A stretch of 64,000 nucleotides of DNA from an uncultured bacterium (GCA_958366705.1 CATXCB010000001.1:124001-188000), one strand, 5' to 3'; numbered from the stretch's first letter, positions 44,936 through 54,451 are shown. Translations and numbers: made by a program. The notes: generated by a model from the letters alone, not told the origin.

Positions 44936-45757
44936 ATGGTTTTGAATGAAAAAGTTTTAATTGCATATTTTAAGAGTCTTGGTCTGGAGGTTTATACCTC
45001 TACAAAAGCGCGGGGGCATCAGGGTTTTTATATGAAAAACCGTATAGATATTTCGAAAAATATTCCGGAAGCAAGAATTGTGCCTACGCTGTTGCATGAA
45101 TTTGCACATTATATTCATTCCAAATTGGAGCCTGATATGATGAAAACGGGCGGGACTTTGAGCGTGGTTTTTGATGATTCTGAAACTGGTATATATGCAA
45201 AAGAACTTTTAAAGGTGACAAATTTTGTAGACTATCAATCGAAATGTGAAAAGCTTGAGTACCATAAAAAATTGGTAAAAGATAAGATTTGTGATTATGA
45301 AAAAATTATTAAATTACGTTATCCTAAATTTATGCGCTCAAAGAAATTTAAGGAGTTTGAGAGGTATATAAAAAAATCAAAGGCTAAATATTTGTTAAAG
45401 TATGATAGAATTAAGCTGGTTTCCGGCATGTGGTTTAAAAAGACAGAGATTTTTTCAATTGACACTATTGAACGTGATTTTTGCGATATGCCGCCTGAAT
45501 TTGCGGCTTATATTAGATTAAAATCCTGTCAGAAAAAACAAAGAAGAATTTCTTCAAAAATAAATAAACTAAAAAAATATTATTCGCGGCCAACAGAATT
45601 GTTTGCAAGGTTTGTAGAGGGGCTTTATCTTGATGCTGACGCGGTACATGACTTAGCCCCTGTAACTTGCAGACGTTTTTATTATCTTTTAAATTCCGGA
45701 TATTATATGGAACTTGAAAAAGTTTTAGAAGATATTTATTGTCCGATTATTTTATAA
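44936..45757 (+). CDS. HExxH zinc metallopeptidase-like protein, possibly LPD1-related
   Basis: A gluzincin-like motif LLHEFAHYIHS (about residues 52-62) is followed by a long charged helical insert and the downstream RPTELFARFVEGLY (about 225), which resembles the LPD1 or related domain common in polyvalent proteins of phages and conjugative elements. That Glu may be the third zinc ligand. No signal peptide is present. The 3' end overlaps the convergent zinc-ribbon gene by 22 bp. Substrate unknown. Confidence 0.65.
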   Translation: MVLNEKVLIAYFKSLGLEVYTSTKARGHQGFYMKNRIDISKNIPEARIVPTLLHEFAHYIHSKLEPDMMKTGGTLSVVFDDSETGIYAKELLKVTNFVDYQSKCEKLEYHKKLVKDKICDYEKIIKLRYPKFMRSKKFKEFERYIKKSKAKYLLKYDRIKLVSGMWFKKTEIFSIDTIERDFCDMPPEFAAYIRLKSCQKKQRRISSKINKLKKYYSRPTELFARFVEGLYLDADAVHDLAPVTCRRFYYLLNSGYYMELEKVLEDIYCPIIL

Positions 45758-46251
45758 AATACTTTTTGTAATATAGTTCTGTCGGTTTTGGATAGGGCAT
45801 ATTTCTGGTCTAATTCTGCAAGATCTCGACCTACAGTTTTGTATACCTGTCTTAATACATCTTCGCTTCTTTCTTCTTCTGTATCATATTCGGCTCTGAT
45901 TTTTACAAGTTCTTCTCTGTCAAGGAATTTACCGCCGCAGTTGTAGCAGTCATCAACTTCAATTTTGTTGTTTATGCTTGAGCTGTTTTTAACCATTTTT
46001 GCTCCGCAGTTCGGGCAGTGTCTTTCTGCGGTTGTATCAACTGCTGCAAATGTTTTGTTTTCGATTTTTTCTAATATTGCAGAAATGTCTTCATCTTTTT
46101 CGTCAAAATCTTTAAATTCTCTGTTGTCAAAATATATTCCGCCGCAGCCGTTTGTGCAAATATCAAGGTTTATACCCTGGGTTGGTATGAATACTTTTTC
46201 CATATCTTTGCCGCAAGCAGGACATTTTAATGTTTTTCTTGTATCAGCCAT
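45736..46251 (-). CDS. Double TFIIB-type zinc-ribbon protein
   Basis: Two zf-TFIIB ribbons are visible: CPACGKDMEKV...CTNGCGGIYFD (8-45) and CPNCGAKM...CYNCGGKFLDREEL (about 78-112). The C-terminal 55 residues are helical. Such proteins are small, soluble and of unknown function, possibly nucleic-acid binding. It is divergent from the GAF-HD-GYP gene. Confidence 0.8.
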   Translation of the reverse strand: MADTRKTLKCPACGKDMEKVFIPTQGINLDICTNGCGGIYFDNREFKDFDEKDEDISAILEKIENKTFAAVDTTAERHCPNCGAKMVKNSSSINNKIEVDDCYNCGGKFLDREELVKIRAEYDTEEERSEDVLRQVYKTVGRDLAELDQKYALSKTDRTILQKVFYKIIGQ

Positions 46252-46359
46252 TTTGTTACCTCTTTAAATCCTTATACATATTTTAATGTATCATTTTTTT
46301 GTATTTTTTCATCGTACAGGTACATTATTTTGTCGTAAACTACAAAATGTAAATATATT

Positions 46360-46388
46360 TTGAAATAATTGAGAAATTATTGTACAAT
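46360..46388 (+). promoter_or_regulatory. Promoter of the signalling operon
   Basis: TTGAAA (46360-46365), 17 bp, TACAAT (46383-46388), 21 bp before ATG 46410 with AAAAGGA as RBS. Confidence 0.65.
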
Positions 46389-46409
46389 ATATGAAAAGGA
46401 TAATTATAT

Positions 46410-48152
46410 ATGACTGAGAGCAAAATAAAAGCAGAAAAAGCTGAAAATTTTATTCATCAGGGATTAAGTCTTATTGATGAAAAAAAATATCCTGAAGCTG
46501 AAAGTTTAATAAAAGAAGCATATGAAATATTTAAAAATAAGGACTTAACTGCCGGTATTTCTATATGTTTGAGTCTTTTGTCATTTTTAAATTATTCTGA
46601 GCATAAAACTGATTTTGAAAGTAGTCTTGCGTTGATTCAGGATGCCTCATTTATGGCTTCACGTTCAGCAAATATTTCTGCGCAGTTGATAAATGAGTTG
46701 ATACTGGGGAATATTAATTTTGCTGAGAATAATAAAGATGTCGCAATTATTCATTACAATAACGCTTTAAAACTTTCAGTAGAAGAAGATAGGTTTTCTC
46801 TGTCAGGTACAATAAATACGCGAATAAAGCAGCTGCAAAACGGAATGGATTATTCTCTTCCAACGAAGAGTGATCCTTTGGTGTCGCTTGTAAAAATAAG
46901 CCGTTCAATTACGGCATTGACCGATATTGATGAGTTGTTGAGAGTTATAGCAGAAGAAACAAAAAATGCAATTCAGGCAGACAGATGTACGGTTTTTTTA
47001 TGGGATAAAGATACTGATGAGTTGTGGTCTAAAGTTGCTTTAGGGGTTGATGCAAGCCATGAAATAAGGTTCCCGGCAGATAAAGGGCTTGCCGGTTATG
47101 TTGTTAAAACCGGTGAAACGTTAAATATTGTAGAAGCTTATGACGATCCAAGATTTAACCCTGAAGTTGATATAAAAACCGGTTATAGAACAAAAACAAT
47201 TTTGTGTATGCCTATTATGAATAATAATAGAGAGATAATAGGTGCGTTTCAGGTATTAAATAAAATTGATGGTGTATTTACTAAAAATGACGAAGATTTG
47301 TTAATTGCAATTGGCGGAAGTGCAAGTATTGCACTTGAAAATGCACAATTATTTGACCAGCAGTTGCAGATGTATCACGAACAAAAAGTTTTGTTTGAAA
47401 GTTTCATCGATACACTGGCAACCTCAATTGATGCAAGGGATAAAATTACCGCAGGTCATTCTACACGTGTTCGTATGTATTCAACACTTTTAGCCGAAGC
47501 TATTGGTATGGAGGCTAAAGATAGAAGTTTGTTGGAAAAAGCTGCAATTTTGCATGATATAGGCAAAATTGGTATAAGAGATTCTGTATTGCAGAAAGAA
47601 GGCAAGCTTACAGAGGAAGAGTATAAACATATTCAAGAACATGTAAGGATTACTCACAATATTTTGAACAAAATTTACATGTCTCCTGATTTTAGGATTA
47701 TAACAGAAATGGCTTGTTCACATCATGAAAAATGGGATGGAACAGGGTATTACAGGCACCTGAAAGGAGAAGAAATTACCCTTGGAGGTAGAATTTTGGC
47801 AGTTGCAGATGTTTTTGATGCTATTACGTCAAAAAGGCATTATCGTGACAAGATGCCTATTGCTAATGTTCTTGATATATTATTAAAAGGTGCAGGTTCT
47901 CATTTTGATAAAAATCTTGTGGATACATTTTTATCCATTCCGTCAAATAAAATTATTAAAGTTTTTCTATCTGAATCTAACGGCAAAATGGAGCCTCTTG
48001 ATGAAGAGTTTTTGAAACAGTATGATTTAATGTCTATATATCGTTTGGTTACTGCAGAATCAAGAACCGAAGCTCAGCAAAAAGTAGTTGAAATGTTTAA
48101 CAGATATTATCTGGGAAATATTTCTGAAAAAGGGGGAATCAATGAAAGTTAG
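46410..48152 (+). CDS. TPR-GAF-HD-GYP phosphodiesterase-like signalling protein
   Basis: Residues 5-135 are TPR-like helices, about 160-315 a GAF sensor (QADRCTVFLWDKDTDELWS, ILCMPIMNNNREIIGAFQVLN), and about 335-510 an HD-GYP domain with the metal site HDIGKIGIRD and HHEKWDGTGYY. HD-GYP enzymes usually hydrolyse cyclic-di-GMP. Here the GYP tripeptide reads GYY, so activity is uncertain. It overlaps the next gene by 11 bp and heads a five-gene set of TPR, response-regulator and pentapeptide genes. Confidence 0.9.
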   Translation: MTESKIKAEKAENFIHQGLSLIDEKKYPEAESLIKEAYEIFKNKDLTAGISICLSLLSFLNYSEHKTDFESSLALIQDASFMASRSANISAQLINELILGNINFAENNKDVAIIHYNNALKLSVEEDRFSLSGTINTRIKQLQNGMDYSLPTKSDPLVSLVKISRSITALTDIDELLRVIAEETKNAIQADRCTVFLWDKDTDELWSKVALGVDASHEIRFPADKGLAGYVVKTGETLNIVEAYDDPRFNPEVDIKTGYRTKTILCMPIMNNNREIIGAFQVLNKIDGVFTKNDEDLLIAIGGSASIALENAQLFDQQLQMYHEQKVLFESFIDTLATSIDARDKITAGHSTRVRMYSTLLAEAIGMEAKDRSLLEKAAILHDIGKIGIRDSVLQKEGKLTEEEYKHIQEHVRITHNILNKIYMSPDFRIITEMACSHHEKWDGTGYYRHLKGEEITLGGRILAVADVFDAITSKRHYRDKMPIANVLDILLKGAGSHFDKNLVDTFLSIPSNKIIKVFLSESNGKMEPLDEEFLKQYDLMSIYRLVTAESRTEAQQKVVEMFNRYYLGNISEKGGINES

Positions 48153-49692
48153 AAATTATATAGCCGCATCATTGCTTCTTGCTTCTTTAGGAATGACCTC
48201 TGCTTTTGGATTTGATATGAATGGCATTGAGTTGATTAATCCTCTGGAAAATAATCAATCTACTTATCTTGAAGAAATAAATCAACCGTCATTTGATTTA
48301 AAAAAAATGTCATTAACTAAAAATTCTATTAAAAATCAATATACAATTGCTATGGATAAATTTATGCAGAGCAATGTTCGTTCATCATATAGGGATTTTC
48401 AAATATTAATAGACAATGTTATGCCAAATGATTATATCTATATGCGATTATCTAAGGAGATGGCTTCTATTGGATTTTTTAGTCTGGCCGAACTTGCGAT
48501 TTCAAAGATTGCAGATAATTCGGTTTCATCTTTGTTGGAAGAAGATGTGAAGAATTTTTATTTCCCGAATTATACTTTGACTCATAAAGATCAAATTTAT
48601 CTGGCAGAAATTTATGCAAATATTATGTATAATGATCAGAGTCAGGAGGCAACAGGCGAACTGTTAAAACAGACTACACTATTAATGGAATCTGATTATG
48701 CAAATTATCTTGTAGCTTTTGGAAGTCTGAAAAACGGAGATATTAAACAGGCTCAAAAATCTATTGATGAAGCGATTTCAAAAAATCCTAAAAATATTAA
48801 TTATAAAAGACTTCGTGCAGAAATTTATGCTCAATCTGACAAACCGCAGGATGGTTTGAAATATTTAAGTGATTTGGATTCAAAGGTAATTAATACAGTT
48901 ATTTTTGACAAGGAATTGCATTCTTCGCAACAGTATATTTTGTATAAAGCTGCAAAAAATGATTACTGGAAGAAATATTACCTTGCATATTATTATTATG
49001 ACGAAGGAGAATTAAATAAAGCTATTAGGGTTTTGCAATCGTCAATTTCAGGTAAAAAAAATATAAATAAAGAGGTTTATGCTTTAACAGCACAGGTTTA
49101 CTTTGATATGAAAGAGTTTGAAAAAGCTCAGGATTATGCCTTAAAATCTGTAGATATCGACAAATCAAATGTTATGGCTTTAATTGTATTAGGTGATATA
49201 GCATTTAGAAATAAGGATTATAAACTTGCGGCAAATTATTATAAAAAAGCTTCCGGCAAAGATCGTTCATATAATTCTGAAATAAAACTTGCTAAAACTT
49301 ATCAAAAGCTAAATAATCTTAAAAAAGCAAAAGATATATATTCAAAAGTTTTGAAAGCAAGTTCAAGTGCCTATGAAGCCTATTATCAGATGGCTCTGCT
49401 GGAAAAGGATCGTGAAATTGCTTATTTGAAAAAAGCTGTAGCAATTAACCCTGCATTTAGAGATGGATGGATTGATTTAGCAAGAATTGAAATTGATAAA
49501 GAAAATTATGATGGAGCCTTATCCTTTTTAGGCGTTGTAAAGCATATTGACGAAAAAGATTTTAGATATTATTATTATTTAGGACTTGTGCTTAAAAATA
49601 AGGGTTTGACAGCTGAAGCTCACAAGAATTTTGAAAAAAGTTTGAACCTGAATCCTGATTACAGTTTGGCAAAAGAGGAATTGAGTATATGA
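48142..49692 (+). CDS. Exported TPR protein
   Basis: The start is ATG 48142 with AGGGGGA upstream, giving a Sec signal peptide (MKVRNYIAASLLLASLGMTS). At least six TPR motifs span about residues 200-510 (KEVYALTAQVYFDMKEFEKA; VMALIVLGDIAFRNKDYKLA). The 516-residue product is probably a periplasmic scaffold. It overlaps the HD-GYP gene by 11 bp and the next response regulator by 4 bp (ATGA), so the three are translationally coupled. Confidence 0.8.
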   Translation: MKVRNYIAASLLLASLGMTSAFGFDMNGIELINPLENNQSTYLEEINQPSFDLKKMSLTKNSIKNQYTIAMDKFMQSNVRSSYRDFQILIDNVMPNDYIYMRLSKEMASIGFFSLAELAISKIADNSVSSLLEEDVKNFYFPNYTLTHKDQIYLAEIYANIMYNDQSQEATGELLKQTTLLMESDYANYLVAFGSLKNGDIKQAQKSIDEAISKNPKNINYKRLRAEIYAQSDKPQDGLKYLSDLDSKVINTVIFDKELHSSQQYILYKAAKNDYWKKYYLAYYYYDEGELNKAIRVLQSSISGKKNINKEVYALTAQVYFDMKEFEKAQDYALKSVDIDKSNVMALIVLGDIAFRNKDYKLAANYYKKASGKDRSYNSEIKLAKTYQKLNNLKKAKDIYSKVLKASSSAYEAYYQMALLEKDREIAYLKKAVAINPAFRDGWIDLARIEIDKENYDGALSFLGVVKHIDEKDFRYYYYLGLVLKNKGLTAEAHKNFEKSLNLNPDYSLAKEELSI

Positions 49693-50336
49693 AAAAGAAC
49701 TTATTAATTGTAGAAGACCATGAATTGACACGTTTTGGTCTAAAAACTACATTTGAAGATGTTGATTATATTGATATTATTTATGAAGCATCTTCAGCAG
49801 AAGAAGCTCTGGATATATTCAAGAATAATTCAATTGACATTGTAATTATGGATCTTGGTCTTCCTAATATGAATGGTATTGAGGCAACAAAAGCTATTCA
49901 TAAAATTAATAAAGAAGCTAAAATTATTATTTTAACATCGCATAATGATGAAAAAGAAGTTTTGAACAGTTTAAAAGCAGGAGCAAACGCTTATTGTTCA
50001 AAAGAAATAAATTTGCAAAGACTTGTCAATGTTGTTCAATCTGTAGCTGACGGAGCTGCATGGTTTGATCCAAGTATTGCGCATATTGTATTACAGGCAA
50101 CGACAAATTCTAAAATTCAAGAAAATGAAACTTCTTATAAAAATTATGATTTGACTGCAAGGGAAGCTCAAATTTTAAAGCTGATGACAGAGGGATATAG
50201 CAATATGGAGATTGCGCAGCATCTTGTTATCAGTGTTAATACAACAAAAGCTCATGTAGCAAGTATTTTGCAAAAATTAGAAGTCGATGACAGACTCCAA
50301 GCTGCGTTAAAAGCCTTAAAATACCAGATAGTTTAA
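49689..50336 (+). CDS. NarL/LuxR-type response regulator
   Basis: Receiver domain: acidic pocket VEDHELTRFG, phospho-acceptor Asp in IVIMDLGLPNMNG, LTSHND and Lys in YCSKE. Output: LuxR HTH TAREAQILKLMTEGYSNMEIAQHLVISVNTTKAHV. The 215 residues are standard. No histidine kinase is in the operon; input may come from a distant kinase. Confidence 0.92.
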   Translation: MKKNLLIVEDHELTRFGLKTTFEDVDYIDIIYEASSAEEALDIFKNNSIDIVIMDLGLPNMNGIEATKAIHKINKEAKIIILTSHNDEKEVLNSLKAGANAYCSKEINLQRLVNVVQSVADGAAWFDPSIAHIVLQATTNSKIQENETSYKNYDLTAREAQILKLMTEGYSNMEIAQHLVISVNTTKAHVASILQKLEVDDRLQAALKALKYQIV

Positions 50337-50355
50337 CTCGAATAAGGTGTTGTAT

Positions 50356-50982
50356 ATGCCTGAATTAACTAAGATTTTATTAGTTGATGATAATCCTAAA
50401 TATTTAGAAGATGTCCTGCCTTTTTACGGCTATGATTTGACCTGTGCTGCTGATGGGATGCAGGCGTTAAACCTTTTAGAAAATAATCAGAACTTTGACC
50501 TTGTTTTGCTTGATGTAATGATGCCAAATATGAATGGCTGGGATACATTGAAAGCAATAAGAAAAAATCCGATTACTGCAGATATTCCGGTAATAATGGT
50601 TACTGCGGTTAGTGAAGACCAAAAAATGGTATCCGGATTGAAAATTGGAGCCGATGATTATATTGTTAAGCCGTTTATTTTACCCAATCTGCTTGCAAGA
50701 ATTGAAGCTGTTTTAAGAAGAGTAAAAAAAGCACGCAATAATGCTGATTCTGTCCAAAATGTTACAATTAATCAAATTACTAATTTTAACTCCTTGACTA
50801 AGAGGGAAAAAGATGTTTTATTATTAGTTACGCAGGGAGAAAGCAACAAATCCATTGCGCAAAAACTTGTATTGAGTGAAGTGACTGTAAAAAGTCATTT
50901 GAACAGTATTTTTAAGAAATTAAATGTTGCTAATAGAACCCAGGCTGTGTTGATTGCAATGCAAATGAATTTAGTAGAATAA
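50356..50982 (+). CDS. Response regulator with LuxR-type HTH
   Basis: The receiver has LLVDDNPKYLED, the phospho-Asp in LVLLDVMMPNMNG and Lys in YIVKPF; the HTH is SLTKREKDVLLLVTQGESNK followed by LSEVTVKSHLNSIF. ATG 50356 with AAGG eight bases upstream is preferred to TTG 50347. It resembles its upstream neighbour only in layout; the receivers are not close. Orphan with respect to a kinase. Confidence 0.9.
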   Translation: MPELTKILLVDDNPKYLEDVLPFYGYDLTCAADGMQALNLLENNQNFDLVLLDVMMPNMNGWDTLKAIRKNPITADIPVIMVTAVSEDQKMVSGLKIGADDYIVKPFILPNLLARIEAVLRRVKKARNNADSVQNVTINQITNFNSLTKREKDVLLLVTQGESNKSIAQKLVLSEVTVKSHLNSIFKKLNVANRTQAVLIAMQMNLVE

Positions 50983-51014
50983 TAGATATATATTTAAGAT
51001 TTAAGGAGATAAGA

Positions 51015-51545
51015 ATGTTAGACTATACAAAAGAAGAATTATTATCTTTATTAGAACGTAACCCCGACAAATTTAATGAATGGAAAAGAGATAGAGATGA
51101 TATAGATTTAAGCGAAGTGGATTTTTCAAATATGACATTGAGAGAAGTGGATTTTTCTGATGTTGATTTGAATTCGAGTTCATTTGCAGATTGTAGTTTA
51201 GCATTAGTGAATTTTGCAGGTGCAGATTTAACTTCTGTTGATTTCACAAGAGCTCATGTTATAGAATGCGATTTTACAGAAAGTTTGTTAACAGGAGCAG
51301 ATTGCAGTTATGCACAGATGACATACTGCAATTTTACAGACTGTGATATGGCCGGTTGTGTGTTATCAGAAACTGTATTAACAAGTTCTGATTTATCAGC
51401 ATCTGAAAATTTAGCTTCAGCAAGATACGATAGTGATACTGTATGGCCAGATGATGATATGATGCCGGAAGAGTTTGATACAAACTGCAAAGATGATTTG
51501 TCAGCTCTCAAAGATGATGATGATTCTTCAATTGGAGATTATTAA
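51015..51545 (+). CDS. Pentapeptide-repeat protein
   Basis: About 20 A(D/N)LXX-type pentapeptides span residues 30-130 (VDFSNMTLREVDFSDVDL; ALVNFAGADLTSVDF), predicting a right-handed quadrilateral beta helix. N terminus is charged; the C terminus is acidic and disordered. Pentapeptide proteins include DNA mimics that protect gyrase, but most have no known role. It follows the response regulator by 32 bp, probably in the same operon. Confidence 0.85.
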   Translation: MLDYTKEELLSLLERNPDKFNEWKRDRDDIDLSEVDFSNMTLREVDFSDVDLNSSSFADCSLALVNFAGADLTSVDFTRAHVIECDFTESLLTGADCSYAQMTYCNFTDCDMAGCVLSETVLTSSDLSASENLASARYDSDTVWPDDDMMPEEFDTNCKDDLSALKDDDDSSIGDY

Positions 51546-51572
51546 ACTAAATTTTTTATTAAATGATAAACC

Positions 51573-51619
51573 TTAGATTCTTCAATCCCCGCTAAAATGT
51601 GTGAACTTGAAGAATCTAA
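51573..51619. promoter_or_regulatory. 13-bp perfect inverted repeat upstream of dapB
   Basis: TTAGATTCTTCAA (51573-51585) and TTGAAGAATCTAA (51607-51619) are exact complements with a 21-nt loop. No T-run follows, so this is more likely an mRNA hairpin or operator than a terminator. It ends about 20 bp before the dapB RBS. Confidence 0.6.
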
Positions 51620-51648
51620 TATTATACAAACTACAAAGGAGAAAACTT

Positions 51649-52398
51649 ATGATAAAAGTAGCTGTTTGCGGTGCGAATGGAAAAATGGGAAAAGCTGTGT
51701 GTGAAGCTGTAGAAGCAGATTCGACAATGGTTCTTGCTGCTAAAATTGACATAAAAGGGGACGGATATAGAACAATAGATGAAGCAAAAAGTTATTGCGA
51801 AATAGATGTTCTTGTTGATTTTACTCAGCCTGCTTCAATATATGAAAATGCAAAATATTGTTTGAAAAATGGTATTAATATTGTAGTAGGTACTACAGGT
51901 TTAAAAGATGAAGAGATTGAGTATTTGCAAAAACTTTCTTCAGAATATAAATCAGGCTGCCTTATTGCACCTAATTTTTCAACCGGTGCAGTTTTAATGA
52001 TGCAGTTTGCCAAAATGGCTGCAAAATATTTTGATAATGCTGAGATTATAGAATATCATCATAACCAGAAAAAAGACGCTCCATCAGGTACAGCGATTAA
52101 AACGGCATTGATGATGTCAGAAGCAAAGCAGTCTTTTAAATGTGGGAATTGTGTAGAAGCCGAAACTATTGAAGGTTCCAGGGGCGGGACATCATATTCT
52201 GATATTCAAATTCATTCTGTTAGAATGCCTGGTTATATGGCTTCTCAAGAAGTTTTATTTGGTTCATTCGGGCAGACTCTGTCTATCCGTCATGACTCAA
52301 CTGATAGAAAATGTTATATGCCCGGTGTTTTAATGGCAATTAAACATGTACATAATAATAAAGATTTTATCTATGGTTTGGAAAATATCATGGAGTAG
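51649..52398 (+). CDS. dapB: 4-hydroxy-tetrahydrodipicolinate reductase
   Basis: DapB makes tetrahydrodipicolinate in the lysine/meso-DAP pathway, needed for lysine and cell wall. NAD(P)-binding VAVCGANGKMGKAV, GTTGL, and the active-site block EYHHNQKKDAPSGTA are present. Length 249 is standard with ATG 51649 (AAAGGAG upstream); an earlier in-frame start is unsupported. asd, which acts two steps earlier, follows. Confidence 0.95.
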   Translation: MIKVAVCGANGKMGKAVCEAVEADSTMVLAAKIDIKGDGYRTIDEAKSYCEIDVLVDFTQPASIYENAKYCLKNGINIVVGTTGLKDEEIEYLQKLSSEYKSGCLIAPNFSTGAVLMMQFAKMAAKYFDNAEIIEYHHNQKKDAPSGTAIKTALMMSEAKQSFKCGNCVEAETIEGSRGGTSYSDIQIHSVRMPGYMASQEVLFGSFGQTLSIRHDSTDRKCYMPGVLMAIKHVHNNKDFIYGLENIME

Positions 52399-52516
52399 AT
52401 TAGGTAATCAGTTTTTATAATAATTAAGATATTTTAATATTGGATACTTATTACTGTAATGATGTTATTATTGTAGTATCATTGGTTTGTACACATAAAA
52501 AAGGAAGTTATTGAAC

Positions 52517-53536
52517 ATGAAACAAAAAGCAAATATTGCAATTTTAGGTGCTACAGGTGTTGTAGGAAGAGAAATTACAAAGATTATAGATGAATTGAAA
52601 GTTGATTTTGGTTCAATTAAATTTTTATCAAGTGCAAAAAGTGCTGGTACTAAAATTCAATTTCAAGGAAATGAATATACTGTAGAAGAAGCTACACCTG
52701 AAAGTTTTGATGGTGTTAATATTGTATTGGCTTCTGCAGGCGGCTCAACCTCTCAAAAATTTGCACCGGAAATTGTAAAACGCGGAGGAGTTTTGATTGA
52801 CAACTCTTCAGCTTTTAGAATGGATGAAGATGTGCCTTTAGTTATTGCGTACGTAAATGATGAAGATTTGAGAAAACACAAAGGTATTATAGCTAATCCA
52901 AATTGTTCTACTTCTCAATTAATGCTTGTTTTAAAACCTTTGCATGAAAAATTTGGAATTAAAAGATTACTTGTTTCAACATATCAAGCTGTTTCTGGTG
53001 CAGGTTTAAAAGCAATTAATGAATTAACCGAAAATACCAAAGCAACTCTTGAGGGAAAAGATTTTAATAATGAGGCGTTTAAAAAACCGATTTCATTTAA
53101 TGTAATTCCTCAAATTGATGTGTTCTGTGATAATGGTTATACAAAAGAAGAAATGAAAGTCGCAAATGAGACAAAGAAAATTCTTCATCTTCCTGCAGAC
53201 TTGCCAATTTCATGTACTGCAGCTCGAGTTCCGGTATATAATGGGCATTCAGAAGCTGTTGATATTGAATTTGAAAAACCTGTTACTCCGGATGAAGTTC
53301 GTGAAATTATGAAAAATTCATTTGGTATTGAAGTTATTGATAATCCTGAAAATTTTGAATATCCTACAACCCGGGATGCTTCCGGTGTGGATCCTGTTTT
53401 TGTAGGAAGAATAAGAAAGAACCTTGCATTTGAAAATGGTATTTCTTTATGGTGTGTTGCCGATAATATTAGAATTGGTGCTGCATTAAATACCGTAAGA
53501 TTATGTAAAAAAGTTATTGAAATGGAACTTTATTAA
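52517..53536 (+). CDS. asd: Aspartate-semialdehyde dehydrogenase
   Basis: Asd reduces aspartyl phosphate for lysine, DAP, threonine and methionine synthesis. NADP loop ILGATGVVGREI, catalytic Cys in NPNCSTSQL, and the substrate-binding region SVYNGHSE-like (VPVYNGHSEAVDIEF) are seen. Length 339 is normal. ATG 52517 is preferred to TTG 52511 on RBS spacing (AAGGAAG). Confidence 0.95.
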   Translation: MKQKANIAILGATGVVGREITKIIDELKVDFGSIKFLSSAKSAGTKIQFQGNEYTVEEATPESFDGVNIVLASAGGSTSQKFAPEIVKRGGVLIDNSSAFRMDEDVPLVIAYVNDEDLRKHKGIIANPNCSTSQLMLVLKPLHEKFGIKRLLVSTYQAVSGAGLKAINELTENTKATLEGKDFNNEAFKKPISFNVIPQIDVFCDNGYTKEEMKVANETKKILHLPADLPISCTAARVPVYNGHSEAVDIEFEKPVTPDEVREIMKNSFGIEVIDNPENFEYPTTRDASGVDPVFVGRIRKNLAFENGISLWCVADNIRIGAALNTVRLCKKVIEMELY

Positions 53537-53573
53537 TAGGTTTTATTTTTAGATTTAAAGAGGTTCGGTATAA

Positions 53574-53807
53574 ATGAATATTTCGAAATTAATAATTACT
53601 CCATGGGTTACAGGCGGTACTGTTCAACGATTTAATAAACCTGCAAATCAGGTCGCCTCAATTCTGGTGAAAGAAAGGTTAAGTATTGCTGGACCTGATA
53701 CGCAAAAAACGGCTAGAGTTTTTAGAAAAATTCCTAAATCGTTGAAAGGTTTTGTTAATCCGGAAACAAAAGTATCAACTGAACGTAAATTTTCTATGGA
53801 TGTGTAG
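53574..53807 (+). CDS. Small basic protein, 77 aa, unknown
   Basis: The product (MNISKLIITPWVTGGTVQRF start) is basic, soluble and probably mostly extended, with no cysteines. It follows asd by 37 bp with GAGG as RBS. No family is recognised. A clear terminator follows. Confidence 0.5.
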   Translation: MNISKLIITPWVTGGTVQRFNKPANQVASILVKERLSIAGPDTQKTARVFRKIPKSLKGFVNPETKVSTERKFSMDV

Positions 53808-53829
53808 TATTGTTATTTAGAATAATAAG

Positions 53830-53862
53830 AAGTGCGATTCTTTTTTAGAATCGTGCTTTTTA
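53830..53862 (+). terminator. Terminator after the 77-aa gene
   Basis: An 11-bp stem with two G-U pairs (53830-53840 with 53848-53858), loop TTTTTTA, then Ts. Confidence 0.7.
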
Positions 53863-53932
53863 TTACTTTTTGTTAAATTTGGGGATTTTTTGGCTCTTTT
53901 TATGTATAATCAAATAGTTAGAGGGTATATTT

Positions 53933-54451
53933 ATGGGACAACTTCTTAGTAGAGAAAATGTAGCAGATTTTGTGAAGAAATTGCATCAAAGCGGCAAGAC
54001 AGTTGTTGCTACCAATGGTTGTTTTGATATCTTGCATGTTGGTCATGTAAGATATTTGCAAAAAACAAAATCTTTTGCAGATTATTCAATTGTTTTATTA
54101 AATTCAGATAAATCAGTCCGCAGTATAAAAGGCCCAACAAGACCTATAAATAATGAACAGGATAGGGCAGAAGTTTTGTGCGCGTTAGCTTGTGTTGATT
54201 ATGTTGTTTTCTTTGATGAAGATAGTCCGGGAGAATTATTAGATGAAATAAAACCTGATGTTTATACCAAAGGTGCTGATTACACAATGGAAACTCTTCC
54301 TGAGGCTGATATTATGAGAAAAAACAACACAAGAGTTGAGTTCATAACTTTTGTTGAAGGCAAGTCGACAACAAATACCATTGAAAAAATGAAATCTAAT
54401 GTCATTGTGAGCGAAAGCGAAACAATCCAGCCTATAAAGAAAGACAAATAA
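53933..54451 (+). CDS. rfaE2: RfaE2-type heptose-1-phosphate adenylyltransferase
   Basis: This nucleotidyltransferase matches the HldE C-terminal domain (RfaE2): ATNGCFDILHVGHVRYL, the HxGH site, SVRSIKGPTRPI, and KGADYTMETLPEA. It would make ADP-D-glycero-D-manno-heptose for LPS core. It is stand-alone (no kinase domain). A TagD-like glycerol-3-phosphate cytidylyltransferase is the main alternative but the Rfa-type motifs favour heptose. It overlaps the GIY-YIG gene by one base. Confidence 0.85.
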   Translation: MGQLLSRENVADFVKKLHQSGKTVVATNGCFDILHVGHVRYLQKTKSFADYSIVLLNSDKSVRSIKGPTRPINNEQDRAEVLCALACVDYVVFFDEDSPGELLDEIKPDVYTKGADYTMETLPEADIMRKNNTRVEFITFVEGKSTTNTIEKMKSNVIVSESETIQPIKKDK

